In this document: positions 1-8,668 of the stretch, in pieces
Position numbering within the stretch: the first letter of the stretch is position 1
How the letters are laid out: every line of letters starts with the position of its first letter
NCBI RefSeq assembly: GCF_900573885.1
Contig: NZ_UPSE01000198.1
Coordinates: 186,001 to 250,000, forward strand
Length of the DNA: 64,000 bases
Direction of reading: 5' to 3'
Origin: Pseudomonas viridiflava
GTDB taxonomy: Bacteria > Pseudomonadota > Gammaproteobacteria > Pseudomonadales > Pseudomonadaceae
Program-made: the position numbers and the translations under genes
The notes under the pieces: generated by a model
Told to the model about the DNA's origin: nothing
Databases searched by the model: none
What the model saw: only the letters and a program-made list of their open reading frames with translations

Positions 1-597
1 GTCGAAGCGCGGGTCCAGGCCGGAACTGCCCACGCGTACGCCGGCGCTGTAAGCCACCGCGTCTTCCACGCGGTCGACTTTGCGGTCGGCGATCTGCTCG
101 GCGGTAACCACGCTGATGGCCTGTGCGGTTTCAAGAATCGGCCTGTCGGTTTTTGTCGCGCTGCTGGCGTTGCTGGCGAAGTAGCCGGGCACCGGGGCGA
201 AGGCGCTTTGCATGGCGCTGGCGTCGATGCTGGTGGGGTTGAGCTGCAAGGCTTCGCCGCTGGCCACTTGCTCAACGGTGAAGGTGCCGTTGTCGGTGAT
301 GCGCAGGGCCAGGCCGCTGCCGTTCAATGCCTGCTGCGTGGCTGCCTCGGCGGTGAACTCGCCACGCACAGCAGCGCTGGAGCGACCGCGCACCAGGGCT
401 GGGTCGGCAGCAATGGTGCGGCCGCTCTGCCGAGCGATCTGGCGCAGGGCCTGGTCCAGCGGCATGGCGGCCAGGTCGTAGCGTTGCAGGGTTTGTTCGG
501 CGTGGGCGGTGATGGGGCCCAGAGCGGTGAGGCCGCCAGAAAATGCCAGGGCAACGGCCATGGCCAAACGCGCGGCGCGGGGTGTGGAAGAACGCAT
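1..597 (-). CDS. TonB-dependent siderophore receptor, N-terminal part (cut by window edge)
   Basis: Outer-membrane receptor that imports a ferric siderophore with TonB energy; 199 codons are visible and the frame runs off the left edge. The start codon at 597 opens a signal peptide (positively charged MRSSTPRAAR, hydrophobic core, cleavage near AHA-EQ). Residues about 36-110 form an STN signalling domain (YDLAAMPLDQALRQIARQSG), and from about 150 the plug begins (TDRPILETAQAISVVTAEQI, then a VEDAVAYSAGV segment). The STN extension marks a transducer receptor that signals to a FecR-type protein, which fits the FecR/FecI-type genes just upstream on the same strand. The siderophore cannot be told from this part. 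Confidence 0.93.
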   Translation of the reverse strand, partial: MRSSTPRAARLAMAVALAFSGGLTALGPITAHAEQTLQRYDLAAMPLDQALRQIARQSGRTIAADPALVRGRSSAAVRGEFTAEAATQQALNGSGLALRITDNGTFTVEQVASGEALQLNPTSIDASAMQSAFAPVPGYFASNASSATKTDRPILETAQAISVVTAEQIADRKVDRVEDAVAYSAGVRVGSSGLDPRFD

Positions 598-699
598 GGC
601 AGAGACTTTCCTTGCAGAAGAGAGTGGGAACTTCCTCCTCTGTCGCGCGAGTTCGAAAAACCCCTCACGCGATTTGAATTTATTTTCAGCAGGCGCGCG

Positions 700-1683
700 T
701 CAGGCCAGGTCGATCAACGTGACCGGGCCGTATTGCGCGATGGTGATGGGCAGCACTTGAGCAAGTGACTGCAAGGTGCGGTCGCTGTCGTCCAGAGCAA
801 ACACGCCGAACACGCGCAGGCTCGCCGCTTCCGGCGACACGCGCAGCAAGCCGTAGCGGTAGGGCCGCAGCGCATCGACGACGGCGCCAAGGGATTCGTC
901 GTCAATGTCCAGCCGGCCATCGAGCCAGGCGTCGTCGCGCGCGCGGCTGGGCAGCGCCGAAAGCGGCTGGTTGGCGCTGAACAGCACGCTCTGGCCGGCG
1001 CTGATGGAGGCACGATGCCCCTGCTGGTCAAACACCTGCACGCTGTTCTCCTGAACGCTGACCAAGGTGTGGCCGGGCAACTGACGCACCACGAAGCGCG
1101 AGGCGAGGGTGCTGATGCTGCCTTGGGCGGTGAGTACTTCAAAGGGGCGCAGCGGGTCGGACACGGCGTGAATACTCAGCTCGCCCTGTTTCAACGTGAC
1201 CTGTCGCGTGCGCGTGCTGAACAGCACGTTGGCGGCGCTGCGGGCGTTGAGCGTGAGCAGACTGCCGTCGCCGAGGCGCAGCTGTTTGCGCTCGCCAGTG
1301 CCGGTATAAACGTCGCTGAACAAGCCTTCCAACGGCATGCGCCGCTGCAACGCCAGCACTCCAGGCAAACCGGCCAGCAGCAACAACGCCGTACCGCCGC
1401 GCAACAGGCGCCGCCGCTCATGGGAAATGCCCGAGCTGCGCAGCACCCGCGCCGCCGCGGTCGCGCTGCCGGGAAGTTGGCGCTGCACGTCGGCGAGCTG
1501 ATTGAACGGCGCCTGCACCGCGCCGCTGATGGTTTCCCAGGCGCGGCGGTGGGCGTTATCGGCCGTGAGCCAGGCGTTGAACGCGGCCTGGTCGTTGGCG
1601 TTGGCGCGACCGGAATCGAGGAACACCAGCCAGTCGATCGCGGCTTTGATGGATGGCGTCAGGCTCGGGTGCGAGGGCGTCAC
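700..1683 (-). CDS. FecR-family anti-sigma/sigma regulator
   Basis: Inner-membrane regulator that passes the signal from the STN domain of the adjacent receptor to the ECF sigma factor. About 327 residues: an N-terminal DUF4880 part (AAIDWLVFLDSGRAN), one membrane segment near residues 110-125 (GGTALLLLAGLPGVLAL), then the FecR beta-domain (GTGERKQLRLGDGSLLTLNARS, SIHAVSDPLRPFEVLTAQGS) and a C-terminal STN-like part. I chose the GTG at 1683 because it overlaps the TGA of the sigma gene as GTGA, the usual coupling in these pairs; an ATG at 1704 is the alternative. The order sigma, FecR, receptor is the standard iron-starvation signalling operon. Confidence 0.9.
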   Translation of the reverse strand: MTPSHPSLTPSIKAAIDWLVFLDSGRANANDQAAFNAWLTADNAHRRAWETISGAVQAPFNQLADVQRQLPGSATAAARVLRSSGISHERRRLLRGGTALLLLAGLPGVLALQRRMPLEGLFSDVYTGTGERKQLRLGDGSLLTLNARSAANVLFSTRTRQVTLKQGELSIHAVSDPLRPFEVLTAQGSISTLASRFVVRQLPGHTLVSVQENSVQVFDQQGHRASISAGQSVLFSANQPLSALPSRARDDAWLDGRLDIDDESLGAVVDALRPYRYGLLRVSPEAASLRVFGVFALDDSDRTLQSLAQVLPITIAQYGPVTLIDLA

Positions 1684-2189
1684 GACAAGGTCGCCAGATA
1701 GCATTGGGTAACAGCCTGCTTGATCCACCGTTCTACGGTGGCCAGCGACACGCCCAGTTGCTCGGCGATTTGCGGGTGGGTCATGCCGTCGAGGCGGTTA
1801 AGCAGAAAGGCGTGGCGCACGTTGCCCGGCAGGTCGTTGAGCATGGCATCGATCACCGCCACCGCTTCGCGCAGCAAGGCAAAGTCTTCCTCTGAAGGCA
1901 CCACGGTTTCCGGCAGGCTGGCCAGCGCTTCAAGGTAAGCGCGCTCCAACTCATTGCGGCGCCAGAACGAGCAAAGCACACGCTTGGCCACGACGCAGAG
2001 GAAGGCGCGCGGCTCGTCGATGATGGCGGCTTGTCGGGATTTCAGCGTGCGGACAAAGGTGTCTTGCGCCAGGTCGGCGGCATCGGCGTGCGAGCCCAGA
2101 CGACGGAGCAACCAGTTCTGTAACCAGCGGTGGTTTTCCGCGTACAGGGTATGGAAGGGGTCTTGGGCAGCGACACGCAAATCTGACAC
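1680..2189 (-). CDS. FecI-type ECF sigma factor
   Basis: RNA polymerase sigma-70 factor of the iron-starvation ECF class, 169 residues, predicted to direct transcription of the downstream receptor. Region 2 lies around DPFHTLYAENHRWLQNWLLRRLGSHADAADLAQDTFVR and region 4 around LLNRLDGMTHPQIAEQLGVSLATVERWI, a helix-turn-helix. The start is a GTG at 2189 with no clear Shine-Dalgarno sequence. It overlaps the FecR-type gene by four bases. I looked for a Fur box in the 85 bp upstream; there is an AT-rich stretch but no convincing 19-bp match. Confidence 0.93.
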   Translation of the reverse strand: MSDLRVAAQDPFHTLYAENHRWLQNWLLRRLGSHADAADLAQDTFVRTLKSRQAAIIDEPRAFLCVVAKRVLCSFWRRNELERAYLEALASLPETVVPSEEDFALLREAVAVIDAMLNDLPGNVRHAFLLNRLDGMTHPQIAEQLGVSLATVERWIKQAVTQCYLATLS

Positions 2190-2274
2190 AGATGCACACG
2201 ATTAGTAATTAGCAATGTTTCGCATTTTCGACAACTGCTGACTAATTTGCAACTGCGGCGGATGGGGTGCGTGG

Positions 2275-3135
2275 CTAAGCGTTATCCGCCTTGTCGACGA
2301 GTTGCTGCAGCCACGCGGCGTCTTGCCCGTTAACCACGCCGTACCGATCTGGCGGCGCAAAGGCCCAGTGGTGCGCCGCGTCGGTGAGGCGCTCAAGCTC
2401 GTCGTTGCTGAGCCAGTAGCCAGTGTTACGCACGGGAAGGGGCGCGCCCTCGAACCGTTGGCCGAGGGTCAGGTTGGTTCGGGGGGCGAAGGCGATAGCG
2501 AGCTGGGCCAGGGGTTGCAGGTGCTTTGCAGGCGCCGGCACTTTTGCTTCGCGGGCGTAAGTGAAGGTGCCGGGGAAGTGCTTTTTCAACACCAGCCAGT
2601 GGCCGTCGGTTGTGGTTGTCAGTAGCCATTGAGTGATGCCGCTGTCGTAGGCGTCTTCCAGGCGTTCGCCGTTCCAGATGGTGAGGGTATTGCAGTCGGG
2701 GTCGTAGGCGTTGGACCACAGGTTGGTGGCGGTTACTAACGTATGGCGCTCCAGTTCAACCTCGCCGCGCGCGGGCAAGCCTCGCCAGTAGCGCTTGGTT
2801 TCGTCGCGCTTGGCGTGGCGGATATTGAGTAGCACCCAGGCGGTGGTGAAGAGCGCGGTCGCCAGTACTAGCCAGACGTAGGTGGTTTCGAGGATGTGGT
2901 CGATGTCCAGGCGTGCATCGAAGAGGGTGCGGTAGAGCAGCATGCCGACCATGTACATGAGGAACGGCAGTATCGGGCCGAAGCACAGCGGCGCTACGAG
3001 TACGGCTATCCAGCTGAAACGTTCGCTTTCGGCACACGCCTGCGCTCGGGCGCGTTCTTCCGGGAGCATGGGCGCGGTTTCGCGTGGGGGCAGGGTGGGG
3101 CTTGGGGTGTGGAAGTGGGTTAGTGGGTTTTGCAT
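2275..3135 (-). CDS. Hypothetical inner-membrane protein
   Basis: I do not recognise the family. 286 residues; a proline-rich N-terminus (THFHTPSPTLPP), two hydrophobic segments near residues 43-70 (WIAVLVAPLCFGPILPFLMYMVGMLLY) and 85-105 (YVWLVLATALFTTAWVLLNI), then a soluble domain of about 170 residues with many aromatic residues. An internal ATG at 3069 (MLPEERARAQ) would remove the proline-rich leader and is an alternative start, because no good ribosome site precedes 3135. It stands alone, facing away from the repeat cluster at 3.2-3.4 kb. Confidence 0.75.
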   Translation of the reverse strand: MQNPLTHFHTPSPTLPPRETAPMLPEERARAQACAESERFSWIAVLVAPLCFGPILPFLMYMVGMLLYRTLFDARLDIDHILETTYVWLVLATALFTTAWVLLNIRHAKRDETKRYWRGLPARGEVELERHTLVTATNLWSNAYDPDCNTLTIWNGERLEDAYDSGITQWLLTTTTDGHWLVLKKHFPGTFTYAREAKVPAPAKHLQPLAQLAIAFAPRTNLTLGQRFEGAPLPVRNTGYWLSNDELERLTDAAHHWAFAPPDRYGVVNGQDAAWLQQLVDKADNA

Positions 3136-3211
3136 TTATGAGCGAGCGGGCGGTGGCCGAGGTGGGCATAGCGTAGCAGTGCGGGCCGGGATGAGGCTTC
3201 GCCTTTACGAG

Positions 3212-3405
3212 GATGACGGAGGTTTTATGTGGTCCTCCGTCATCGCCCGTGACGCCGGTGGTCCGACGATTCGGGATCGAGGCTCACGGAGTTAACTGCG
3301 TCTCCTGAACGACTCTGGATTCCGAATCGTCGGACCGCCGCCTGCGCGGGAATGACGGAGGTGCTTGATCGACTCCGTCATTCCCGCGCAGGCGGGAATC
3401 CAGAA
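3212..3405. repeat. Nested inverted-repeat cluster
   Basis: Three inverted repeats fill this gap. A perfect 23-bp pair lies at 3338-3360 and 3373-3395 with a 12-base loop (arms end in GCGGGAATGACGGAG). A 15-bp pair lies at 3260-3274 and 3322-3336 (GGTCCGACGATTCGG and its complement). An 11-bp pair lies at 3212-3222 and 3234-3244 (GATGACGGAGG / CCTCCGTCATC). The TTCCCGCGCAGGCGGGAA core inside the right arm is itself palindromic and is of a kind widespread in proteobacterial intergenic regions. No gene is visible between 3136 and 3533. Confidence 0.85.
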
Positions 3406-3533
3406 TTACGAGCCGAGCATCGCAACCAGCACGACCCCAAAATTCCTCCAACCAATGACAACCCCTCGCTACATATCCACCCCATCAGTGAGCTATCTTC
3501 AGCCACCCACCACGCCCCCAGACCCAACCCTCC

Positions 3534-4868
3534 ATGACCAACCCAGCGCCAACCCCCATTCCCCTATTCCAGGCCCTGCTGTTCTGGCTAAAACTCGGCT
3601 TCATCAGTTTCGGCGGCCCGGCCGGGCAGATTTCGATCATGCACCAGGAGCTGGTGGAGCGCCGTCGCTGGATTTCCGAGCGGCGGTTTCTGCATGCGTT
3701 GAATTACTGCATGTTGTTGCCCGGCCCGGAAGCCCAGCAGTTGGCGACCTATATCGGTTGGCTGATGCACCGCACGTGGGGCGGGGTGATTGCCGGGGCG
3801 CTGTTTGTGTTGCCGTCGCTGTTTATTCTGATTGCGCTGTCGTGGGTGTATGTCGCCTTTGGTGATGTGCCGGTGGTGGCGGGTTTGTTTTATGGCATCA
3901 AGCCGGCGGTGACGGCGATTGTGGTGCAGGCAGCCCATCGCATCGGTTCGCGAGCGCTGAAAAATAATTGGCTGTGGGGCATCGCCGCGGCCTCGTTTGT
4001 GGCGATTTTCGCCTTGAGTGTGCCGTTCCCGTTGATTGTGCTGGGGGCTGCATTGCTCGGTTATGTAGGCGGCAAAGTCGCCCCGGCGATGTTCAGCGTC
4101 GGTGGCGGTCACGGTGGACAAGCCAGGTCGTTCGGGCCGGCGGTGATCGATGACGACACCCCAACGCCCGAGCACGCGCGCTTTCGGTGGCCGCGCTTGG
4201 CGTTGCTGCTGGCGGTGGGTGCGGTGTTGTGGACGCTGCCGATGGGCCTGCTGACGGTGCTGTATGGCTGGCATGGCACGTTGACGCAGATGGGCTGGTT
4301 TTTCACCAAGGCGGCGCTGCTGACATTTGGTGGCGCGTACGCAGTGTTGCCCTATGTGTATCAGGGCGCCGTGGGCCATTACGGCTGGCTGACGCCGACG
4401 CAGATGATCGATGGCCTGGCACTGGGGGAAACCACGCCGGGGCCGCTGATTATGGTGGTGGCGTTTGTCGGTTTTGTCGGCGGCTACGTGCAGCAGGTGT
4501 TCGGCCCCGAGCAAGCGTTTATGGCCGGTGCCGTGGCGGCCTCGCTGGTTACCTGGTTCACGTTCTTGCCGTCGTTTCTGTTTATTCTGGCGGGCGGGCC
4601 GCTGGTGGAGTCGACCCACAACGAGCTGAAATTCACCGCGCCGTTAACGGCAATTACCGCAGCGGTGGTCGGCGTGATTCTCAACCTGGCGGTGTTCTTC
4701 GCCTACCACGTGTTGTGGCCGCAAGGCTTTGCCGGTTCGCTCGACTGGCCGTCGGCGGTTATCGCGGTGGCCGCTGCTGCGGCGTTGTTTCGCTTCAAAT
4801 GGGGCGTGATTCGCGTGCTGTTCAGCTGCGCGTTGGTCGGGCTTTGCGTGCATCTGCTGCGCCAGTAA
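3534..4868 (+). CDS. chrA: Chromate efflux transporter
   Basis: Long-chain CHR-family membrane protein that expels chromate, 444 residues, the usual length for the duplicated form. Both halves begin with the family motif: residues about 18-60 (KLGFISFGGPAGQISIMHQELV...LNYCMLLPGPEAQQLATYIGW) and about 255-300 (KAALLTFGGAYAVLPYVYQGAV...LALGETTPGPLIMV). A charged linker near residues 185-215 separates the halves. About ten hydrophobic segments are visible. The ATG at 3534 lies about 130 bp after the inverted-repeat cluster. No chrB regulator is next to it. Confidence 0.95.
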   Translation: MTNPAPTPIPLFQALLFWLKLGFISFGGPAGQISIMHQELVERRRWISERRFLHALNYCMLLPGPEAQQLATYIGWLMHRTWGGVIAGALFVLPSLFILIALSWVYVAFGDVPVVAGLFYGIKPAVTAIVVQAAHRIGSRALKNNWLWGIAAASFVAIFALSVPFPLIVLGAALLGYVGGKVAPAMFSVGGGHGGQARSFGPAVIDDDTPTPEHARFRWPRLALLLAVGAVLWTLPMGLLTVLYGWHGTLTQMGWFFTKAALLTFGGAYAVLPYVYQGAVGHYGWLTPTQMIDGLALGETTPGPLIMVVAFVGFVGGYVQQVFGPEQAFMAGAVAASLVTWFTFLPSFLFILAGGPLVESTHNELKFTAPLTAITAAVVGVILNLAVFFAYHVLWPQGFAGSLDWPSAVIAVAAAAALFRFKWGVIRVLFSCALVGLCVHLLRQ

Positions 4869-5090
4869 CGCACCGCACGCGTACAAATTCAGCAATATAT
4901 GGCCAACGGTGCGAGCGGTTCTTATTGAGTAGGATGACCGCCCGAAATCACTCTTGGCCTTTATGAACACGCTTCAGGAACCCCCCAGTTTCAGCCACAC
5001 CCCTCTAACGCCTCGTTATGCCCCGCCGCGTAAGCGCACGGATCACGCTCGCCGTGCTCTTCTTATTATTTCGATGCAGGTTCTATAAAC

Positions 5091-6638
5091 ATGGAATGGA
5101 TAGCTGACCCCACGGCCTGGCTGGGCCTGCTCACGCTTATTGTTTTGGAACTGGTGCTGGGCATCGACAACCTGGTGTTTATCGCCATTCTTGCCGACAA
5201 GCTGCCGCCGGAGCAGCGCGACCGGGCGCGGCTGATCGGCCTGTCGCTGGCGTTGATCATGCGCCTGGGCTTGCTGGCCAGTATTTCCTGGATGGTGACG
5301 CTGACCGAGCCGCTGTTCGAGGTGTTCGACAAGCGCTTCTCGGGCCGTGATCTGATCATGCTGTTCGGCGGTATTTTCCTGCTGTTCAAGGCGACCATGG
5401 AGTTGCATGAACGCCTCGAAGGCCACATTGCCGAGCGCTCGGCCGGCGCCGGTTACGCGCTGTTCTGGCCTATCGTGGCGCAGATTGTGGTGCTTGATGC
5501 GGTGTTCTCGCTCGACGCGGTAATCACGGCCGTCGGCATGGTGGAACACCTGAGCGTGATGATGATTGCGGTGGTGGTGTCTATCGGCGTGATGATTGTG
5601 GCGAGCAAGCCGCTGACTGCCTTCGTCAACGCCCGTCCGACCGTGATCATGCTGTGCCTGGGCTTCTTGATGATGATCGGTTTCAGCCTGGCAGCCGAAG
5701 GCCTGGGCTTCCACATTCCCAAGGGTTACCTGTACGCGGCCATCGGTTTCTCGATTGTGATCGAGCTGTTCAACCAGTTGGCGCGCCGTGGCCGCCAGCG
5801 CTCGGCCCAAGGCACGCTGCCGCGCCGCGCGCGCACGGCACACGCGGTGATGCGTTTGCTTGGCGGGCGTGAACTGACCGTGGACGAAGTGGGCGAAGAA
5901 ATCGCCGATCTGGTGCAGGGCGACGACCAGCAGCCGGCGTTCAATCGCCGCGAGCGGGTGATGATCAGCGGCGTGTTGCAACTGGCAGAGCGCCCGGTGC
6001 GCGCAGTGATGACGCCTCGCGCCGAGGTGCTGTATCTCGACGTAGGCGAGAGCCCGGAAGCCATTCGCCAGAAGCTGATGAATTCCTCGTACTCGCGCCT
6101 GCCGTTGGTGCGCGAAGGCCACATTGATGAGCCCCTGGGCTTTGTGCACAAGAAGGAGTTGCTCAAGGAACTGCTGGCCGGCAACTGGCCCGACTTGCAG
6201 ACCATGGCTCGGCAAACCATCAATGTGCTGGAGCACTTCACCGTGCTCAACGCGTTGGAGCAGATGCGCAAGGAGTCGACGCACATTGCCTTTGTGGTCA
6301 GCGAATTCGGCGACTTCATGGGTGTTCTGACCATGACCGACATCCTCGAATCCATCGCGGGCGAGTTGCCCGATGCCAGCGAAGTGGACGGTCCGGATAT
6401 CGTCGCTGACGGCGACGCCTTTCTGGTCAGCGGTGCGCTCAACCTCAGCCTGGTGCAGGAACGCATCGGTTTTGCCGCCAGCGCCACCGACGACTATCAA
6501 ACCGTGGCCGGGCTGGTGATGAGCCTGCTTGATCGCTTGCCGGTGATCGGCGATGAGGTGGAGTGGGGCGGCTGGACGCTTTCGGTCACCGAAGTGGCAG
6601 AGCGCCGGGTCACGCGGGTGCGCTTGCAGCGCGTTTAA
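5091..6638 (+). CDS. TerC-family membrane protein with CBS pair and CorC/HlyC domain
   Basis: Integral membrane protein, 515 residues, of the YoaE/YegH type. Residues 1-230 are the TerC domain, with seven or so helices and the metal-site motifs [14 protein letters not shown] (about 17-30) and [17 protein letters not shown] (about 138-154), whose Asp residues are conserved in proteins linked to manganese export and tellurite resistance. Residues about 300-420 are a CBS pair ([21 protein letters not shown] opening; [20 protein letters not shown] near the end), followed by a CorC/HlyC C-terminal domain ([20 protein letters not shown]). A strong terminator follows the stop. The exact substrate is not shown by the sequence. 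Confidence 0.9.
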   Translation: MEWIADPTAWLGLLTLIVLELVLGIDNLVFIAILADKLPPEQRDRARLIGLSLALIMRLGLLASISWMVTLTEPLFEVFDKRFSGRDLIMLFGGIFLLFKATMELHERLEGHIAERSAGAGYALFWPIVAQIVVLDAVFSLDAVITAVGMVEHLSVMMIAVVVSIGVMIVASKPLTAFVNARPTVIMLCLGFLMMIGFSLAAEGLGFHIPKGYLYAAIGFSIVIELFNQLARRGRQRSAQGTLPRRARTAHAVMRLLGGRELTVDEVGEEIADLVQGDDQQPAFNRRERVMISGVLQLAERPVRAVMTPRAEVLYLDVGESPEAIRQKLMNSSYSRLPLVREGHIDEPLGFVHKKELLKELLAGNWPDLQTMARQTINVLEHFTVLNALEQMRKESTHIAFVVSEFGDFMGVLTMTDILESIAGELPDASEVDGPDIVADGDAFLVSGALNLSLVQERIGFAASATDDYQTVAGLVMSLLDRLPVIGDEVEWGGWTLSVTEVAERRVTRVRLQRV

Positions 6639-6652
6639 TCTGCGCCCAACGC

Positions 6653-6686
6653 AAAAGCCCCGGCAGCGATGCCGGGGCTTTTTTTT
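6653..6686. terminator. Rho-independent terminator, bidirectional
   Basis: Thirteen-pair stem AAAAGCCCCGGCA / TGCCGGGGCTTTT with a GCGA loop, followed by T's on the plus strand and preceded by A's. It lies between two convergent genes, the TerC-CBS gene and the DJ-1-like gene, and can serve both. Confidence 0.92.
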
Positions 6687-6702
6687 GCGCGGTACGAGCG
6701 GG

Positions 6703-7545
6703 TTATTTCAAGCGCTGCAGCAGCGCCTCGCCCACTGCGCGGGCTGAAGCCGGGTTTTGCCCGGTGATCAATTCACGGTCTTGCACCACATGCGCGGTCC
6801 ATGGGCTGGCATTGCTCGAATAGGCCCCGCCAGCGAGTTGCAGGCCGGTTTGCGGGTAGAACGTCATCGCGCCGCCCTGGAGCGCTCCCTTGGCCAGTTC
6901 TTCTTCCTGATTGCTGATAACGGTCATGCGATAGCCGGCGTAAATCCAGCCCGCGTCGCCTTTGGGCGTCTGGCCGCTCTGCAACTGGTCTACAAAGGCG
7001 TCGCTGGCTGGCAGCGCCGATAGCAGGGCAATCGGGCCGTGGCACACCAGGGCGGTGGTTTTGTTGTTGGCGTGGAAAGCGTTAAGCAGCTTGCCCAGCG
7101 CCGCGCTGCGCAGCAGATCCTGCATTGGCGCGTGGCCGCCCGGGATGTACACGGCGTCGAACCGGTCGTAGCCGATTTGCTCCACACGGGTAAGGCTGAT
7201 GACCGGCGACTCCTGTGCCGAGGTCAATTTCAGGCGCTCGAGCAACCCGCGATGGGAGGCGAGGCTGGCGGCGTCGTTGCCGAAATACTGCGCATCGTTG
7301 GACGAAGCATCCATCGTTGGCGCGCGGCCATTGGGTGTGGCGAAGGTCACGGTGTGGCCGGCGTCGAGCAGCATTTTGGTCGGCTGCATCAGCTCGTTCA
7401 GGTAAAAGCCGGTGGCCATCACGCGACCGTCTTTCAGGTCCAGGTGGTCGGCGTCCGACAGCACCACCAGCACATTGGCGGCGTGCGCGTTCACGGCGGC
7501 GGCAAGCAGGCTGGCACTCACGGCAAGACGAATAAAGGTGTTCAT
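6703..7545 (-). CDS. Periplasmic DJ-1/PfpI-family protein
   Basis: 280-residue member of the class I glutamine amidotransferase-like DJ-1/PfpI superfamily. A signal peptide (MNTFIRLAVSASLLAAAVNAHA) predicts export, which is unusual for the family. The nucleophile elbow is LVCHGPIALL with Cys168 followed by His169; the oxyanion region YIPGGHAP is near 133-140. The loop with DADHLDLKDGRVMATGFYLNE resembles the larger Hsp31/ThiJ-like members. The enzymatic role is unknown; glyoxalase or protease-like activity is possible. It is divergent from the LysR gene at 7657, which may regulate it. Confidence 0.87.
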   Translation of the reverse strand: MNTFIRLAVSASLLAAAVNAHAANVLVVLSDADHLDLKDGRVMATGFYLNELMQPTKMLLDAGHTVTFATPNGRAPTMDASSNDAQYFGNDAASLASHRGLLERLKLTSAQESPVISLTRVEQIGYDRFDAVYIPGGHAPMQDLLRSAALGKLLNAFHANNKTTALVCHGPIALLSALPASDAFVDQLQSGQTPKGDAGWIYAGYRMTVISNQEEELAKGALQGGAMTFYPQTGLQLAGGAYSSNASPWTAHVVQDRELITGQNPASARAVGEALLQRLK

Positions 7546-7656
7546 GGCGCGCTCCGATTAACGATGGCGCGCAGTATGAGTAGCGCCCATTGCTTTGATA
7601 ATCCGCCACAGTGGAATAGCATCCTGGAATTCAATTCACAGGTGCGAGGCTGGAAC

Positions 7657-8571
7657 GTGGACAACCGCAGCGGCGAAATGCAGGTGTTTGCCCGGGTGGT
7701 CGAGCTGGGCAGTTTTTCCACGGCCGCGCGACAGTTGCAGCTGACGCCCTCGGCCGTCAGCAAACTGGTCACGCGCATTGAGCAACGGCTGGGCGTGCAA
7801 CTGCTTCAACGCACCACGCGGCAGTTGCACGTGACCACTGAAGGCAAGGTGTTCTATGACGATTGCGTGCGCATTCTCAACGACATCACCGAGGCCGAGC
7901 AGGCTTTGCTGCAGGGCAACTCGGCGCCGTTCGGCCTGTTGCGGGTGAACGTCTCGCTGCCGTTTGGCACGCACCAGATTCTGCCGTTGCTGCCGGAATT
8001 CACTGAGCGCTACCCGCAGATCACCCTCGACCTGTCACTCACCGATTCGCGTGTGGATATGCAGCGCGACAACGTCGATGTGGCTGTGCGCATGGGGCCG
8101 CTGCCGGATGCCACCTTTCGGGCCCGCACGCTCGGGCACAGCCGCTATGCCGTGGTGGCCTCGCCGCAGTATCTGGCTCGACATGGTCGCCCGCAGAAGC
8201 CGGCCGATTTGCTCGACCACCGCTGCCTGAACTTCAACTTCAAGCGCGCCTGGGACGAATGGCCGTTCCGTGTCGATGGGCAGTTGACCTACCTGCCGGT
8301 GGGCGGCGGCATGCTCACCAATAACGGCGAAACCATGCGGCAACTGGTGCTCGCCGGCATGGGCATCAGCCGGTTGGGGTTCTTTCATGTGGCCGAAGAC
8401 ATACGCGCCGGCAAGCTGGTGGAACTACTCGATGAGTTCAACGCTGGCGATCTTGAAGACATCCACGCGATTTTTATCAACCAGCGCTACATGCCCCAGC
8501 GGTTACGGGTGTTTATCGATTTTCTGCTGGAGCGCGTGAGCCCGGCGCTGGCGTTTTGTGCGGGGCGGTAG
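7657..8571 (+). CDS. LysR-family transcriptional regulator
   Basis: 304 residues. The winged helix-turn-helix occupies residues about 5-65 (MQVFARVVELGSFSTAARQL...SAVSKLVTRIEQRLGVQLLQRTTRQL), followed by the effector-binding periplasmic-protein-like domain. The start is set at GTG 7657, preceded at seven bases by GAGG, because the open frame upstream has no family resemblance; an ATG at 7678 is the alternative. It faces the DJ-1/PfpI gene across 111 bp, the usual arrangement for a LysR regulator and its target. Confidence 0.9.
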   Translation: MDNRSGEMQVFARVVELGSFSTAARQLQLTPSAVSKLVTRIEQRLGVQLLQRTTRQLHVTTEGKVFYDDCVRILNDITEAEQALLQGNSAPFGLLRVNVSLPFGTHQILPLLPEFTERYPQITLDLSLTDSRVDMQRDNVDVAVRMGPLPDATFRARTLGHSRYAVVASPQYLARHGRPQKPADLLDHRCLNFNFKRAWDEWPFRVDGQLTYLPVGGGMLTNNGETMRQLVLAGMGISRLGFFHVAEDIRAGKLVELLDEFNAGDLEDIHAIFINQRYMPQRLRVFIDFLLERVSPALAFCAGR

Positions 8572-8668
8572 GTACGCGGGCAGGTGAATTCGGTTCACGT
8601 AACCTGGCACTGACCCCGGTTCGGCGCCGCGCCCCGTTGGAGGCGGCGCCGTACCAGGCATCGCCTGC

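Noticed and set aside
2190..2274. Fur box before the FecI-type sigma gene
   Set aside because: The region is AT-rich, but no stretch gives a convincing match to the 19-bp consensus.
4869..5090. Possible yybP-ykoY manganese riboswitch before the TerC-CBS gene
   Set aside because: One hairpin (GCACGG / CCGTGC) is visible, but the conserved loops of that riboswitch are not.
5043..6500. Long His/Gln-rich open frame antisense to the TerC-CBS gene
   Set aside because: Composition is that of a reverse-frame shadow in GC-rich DNA; the plus frame is a conserved protein.
7039..7656. Long N-terminal extension of the LysR regulator at 7657
   Set aside because: It is antisense to the DJ-1/PfpI gene and has no LysR similarity; the helix-turn-helix begins just after 7657.
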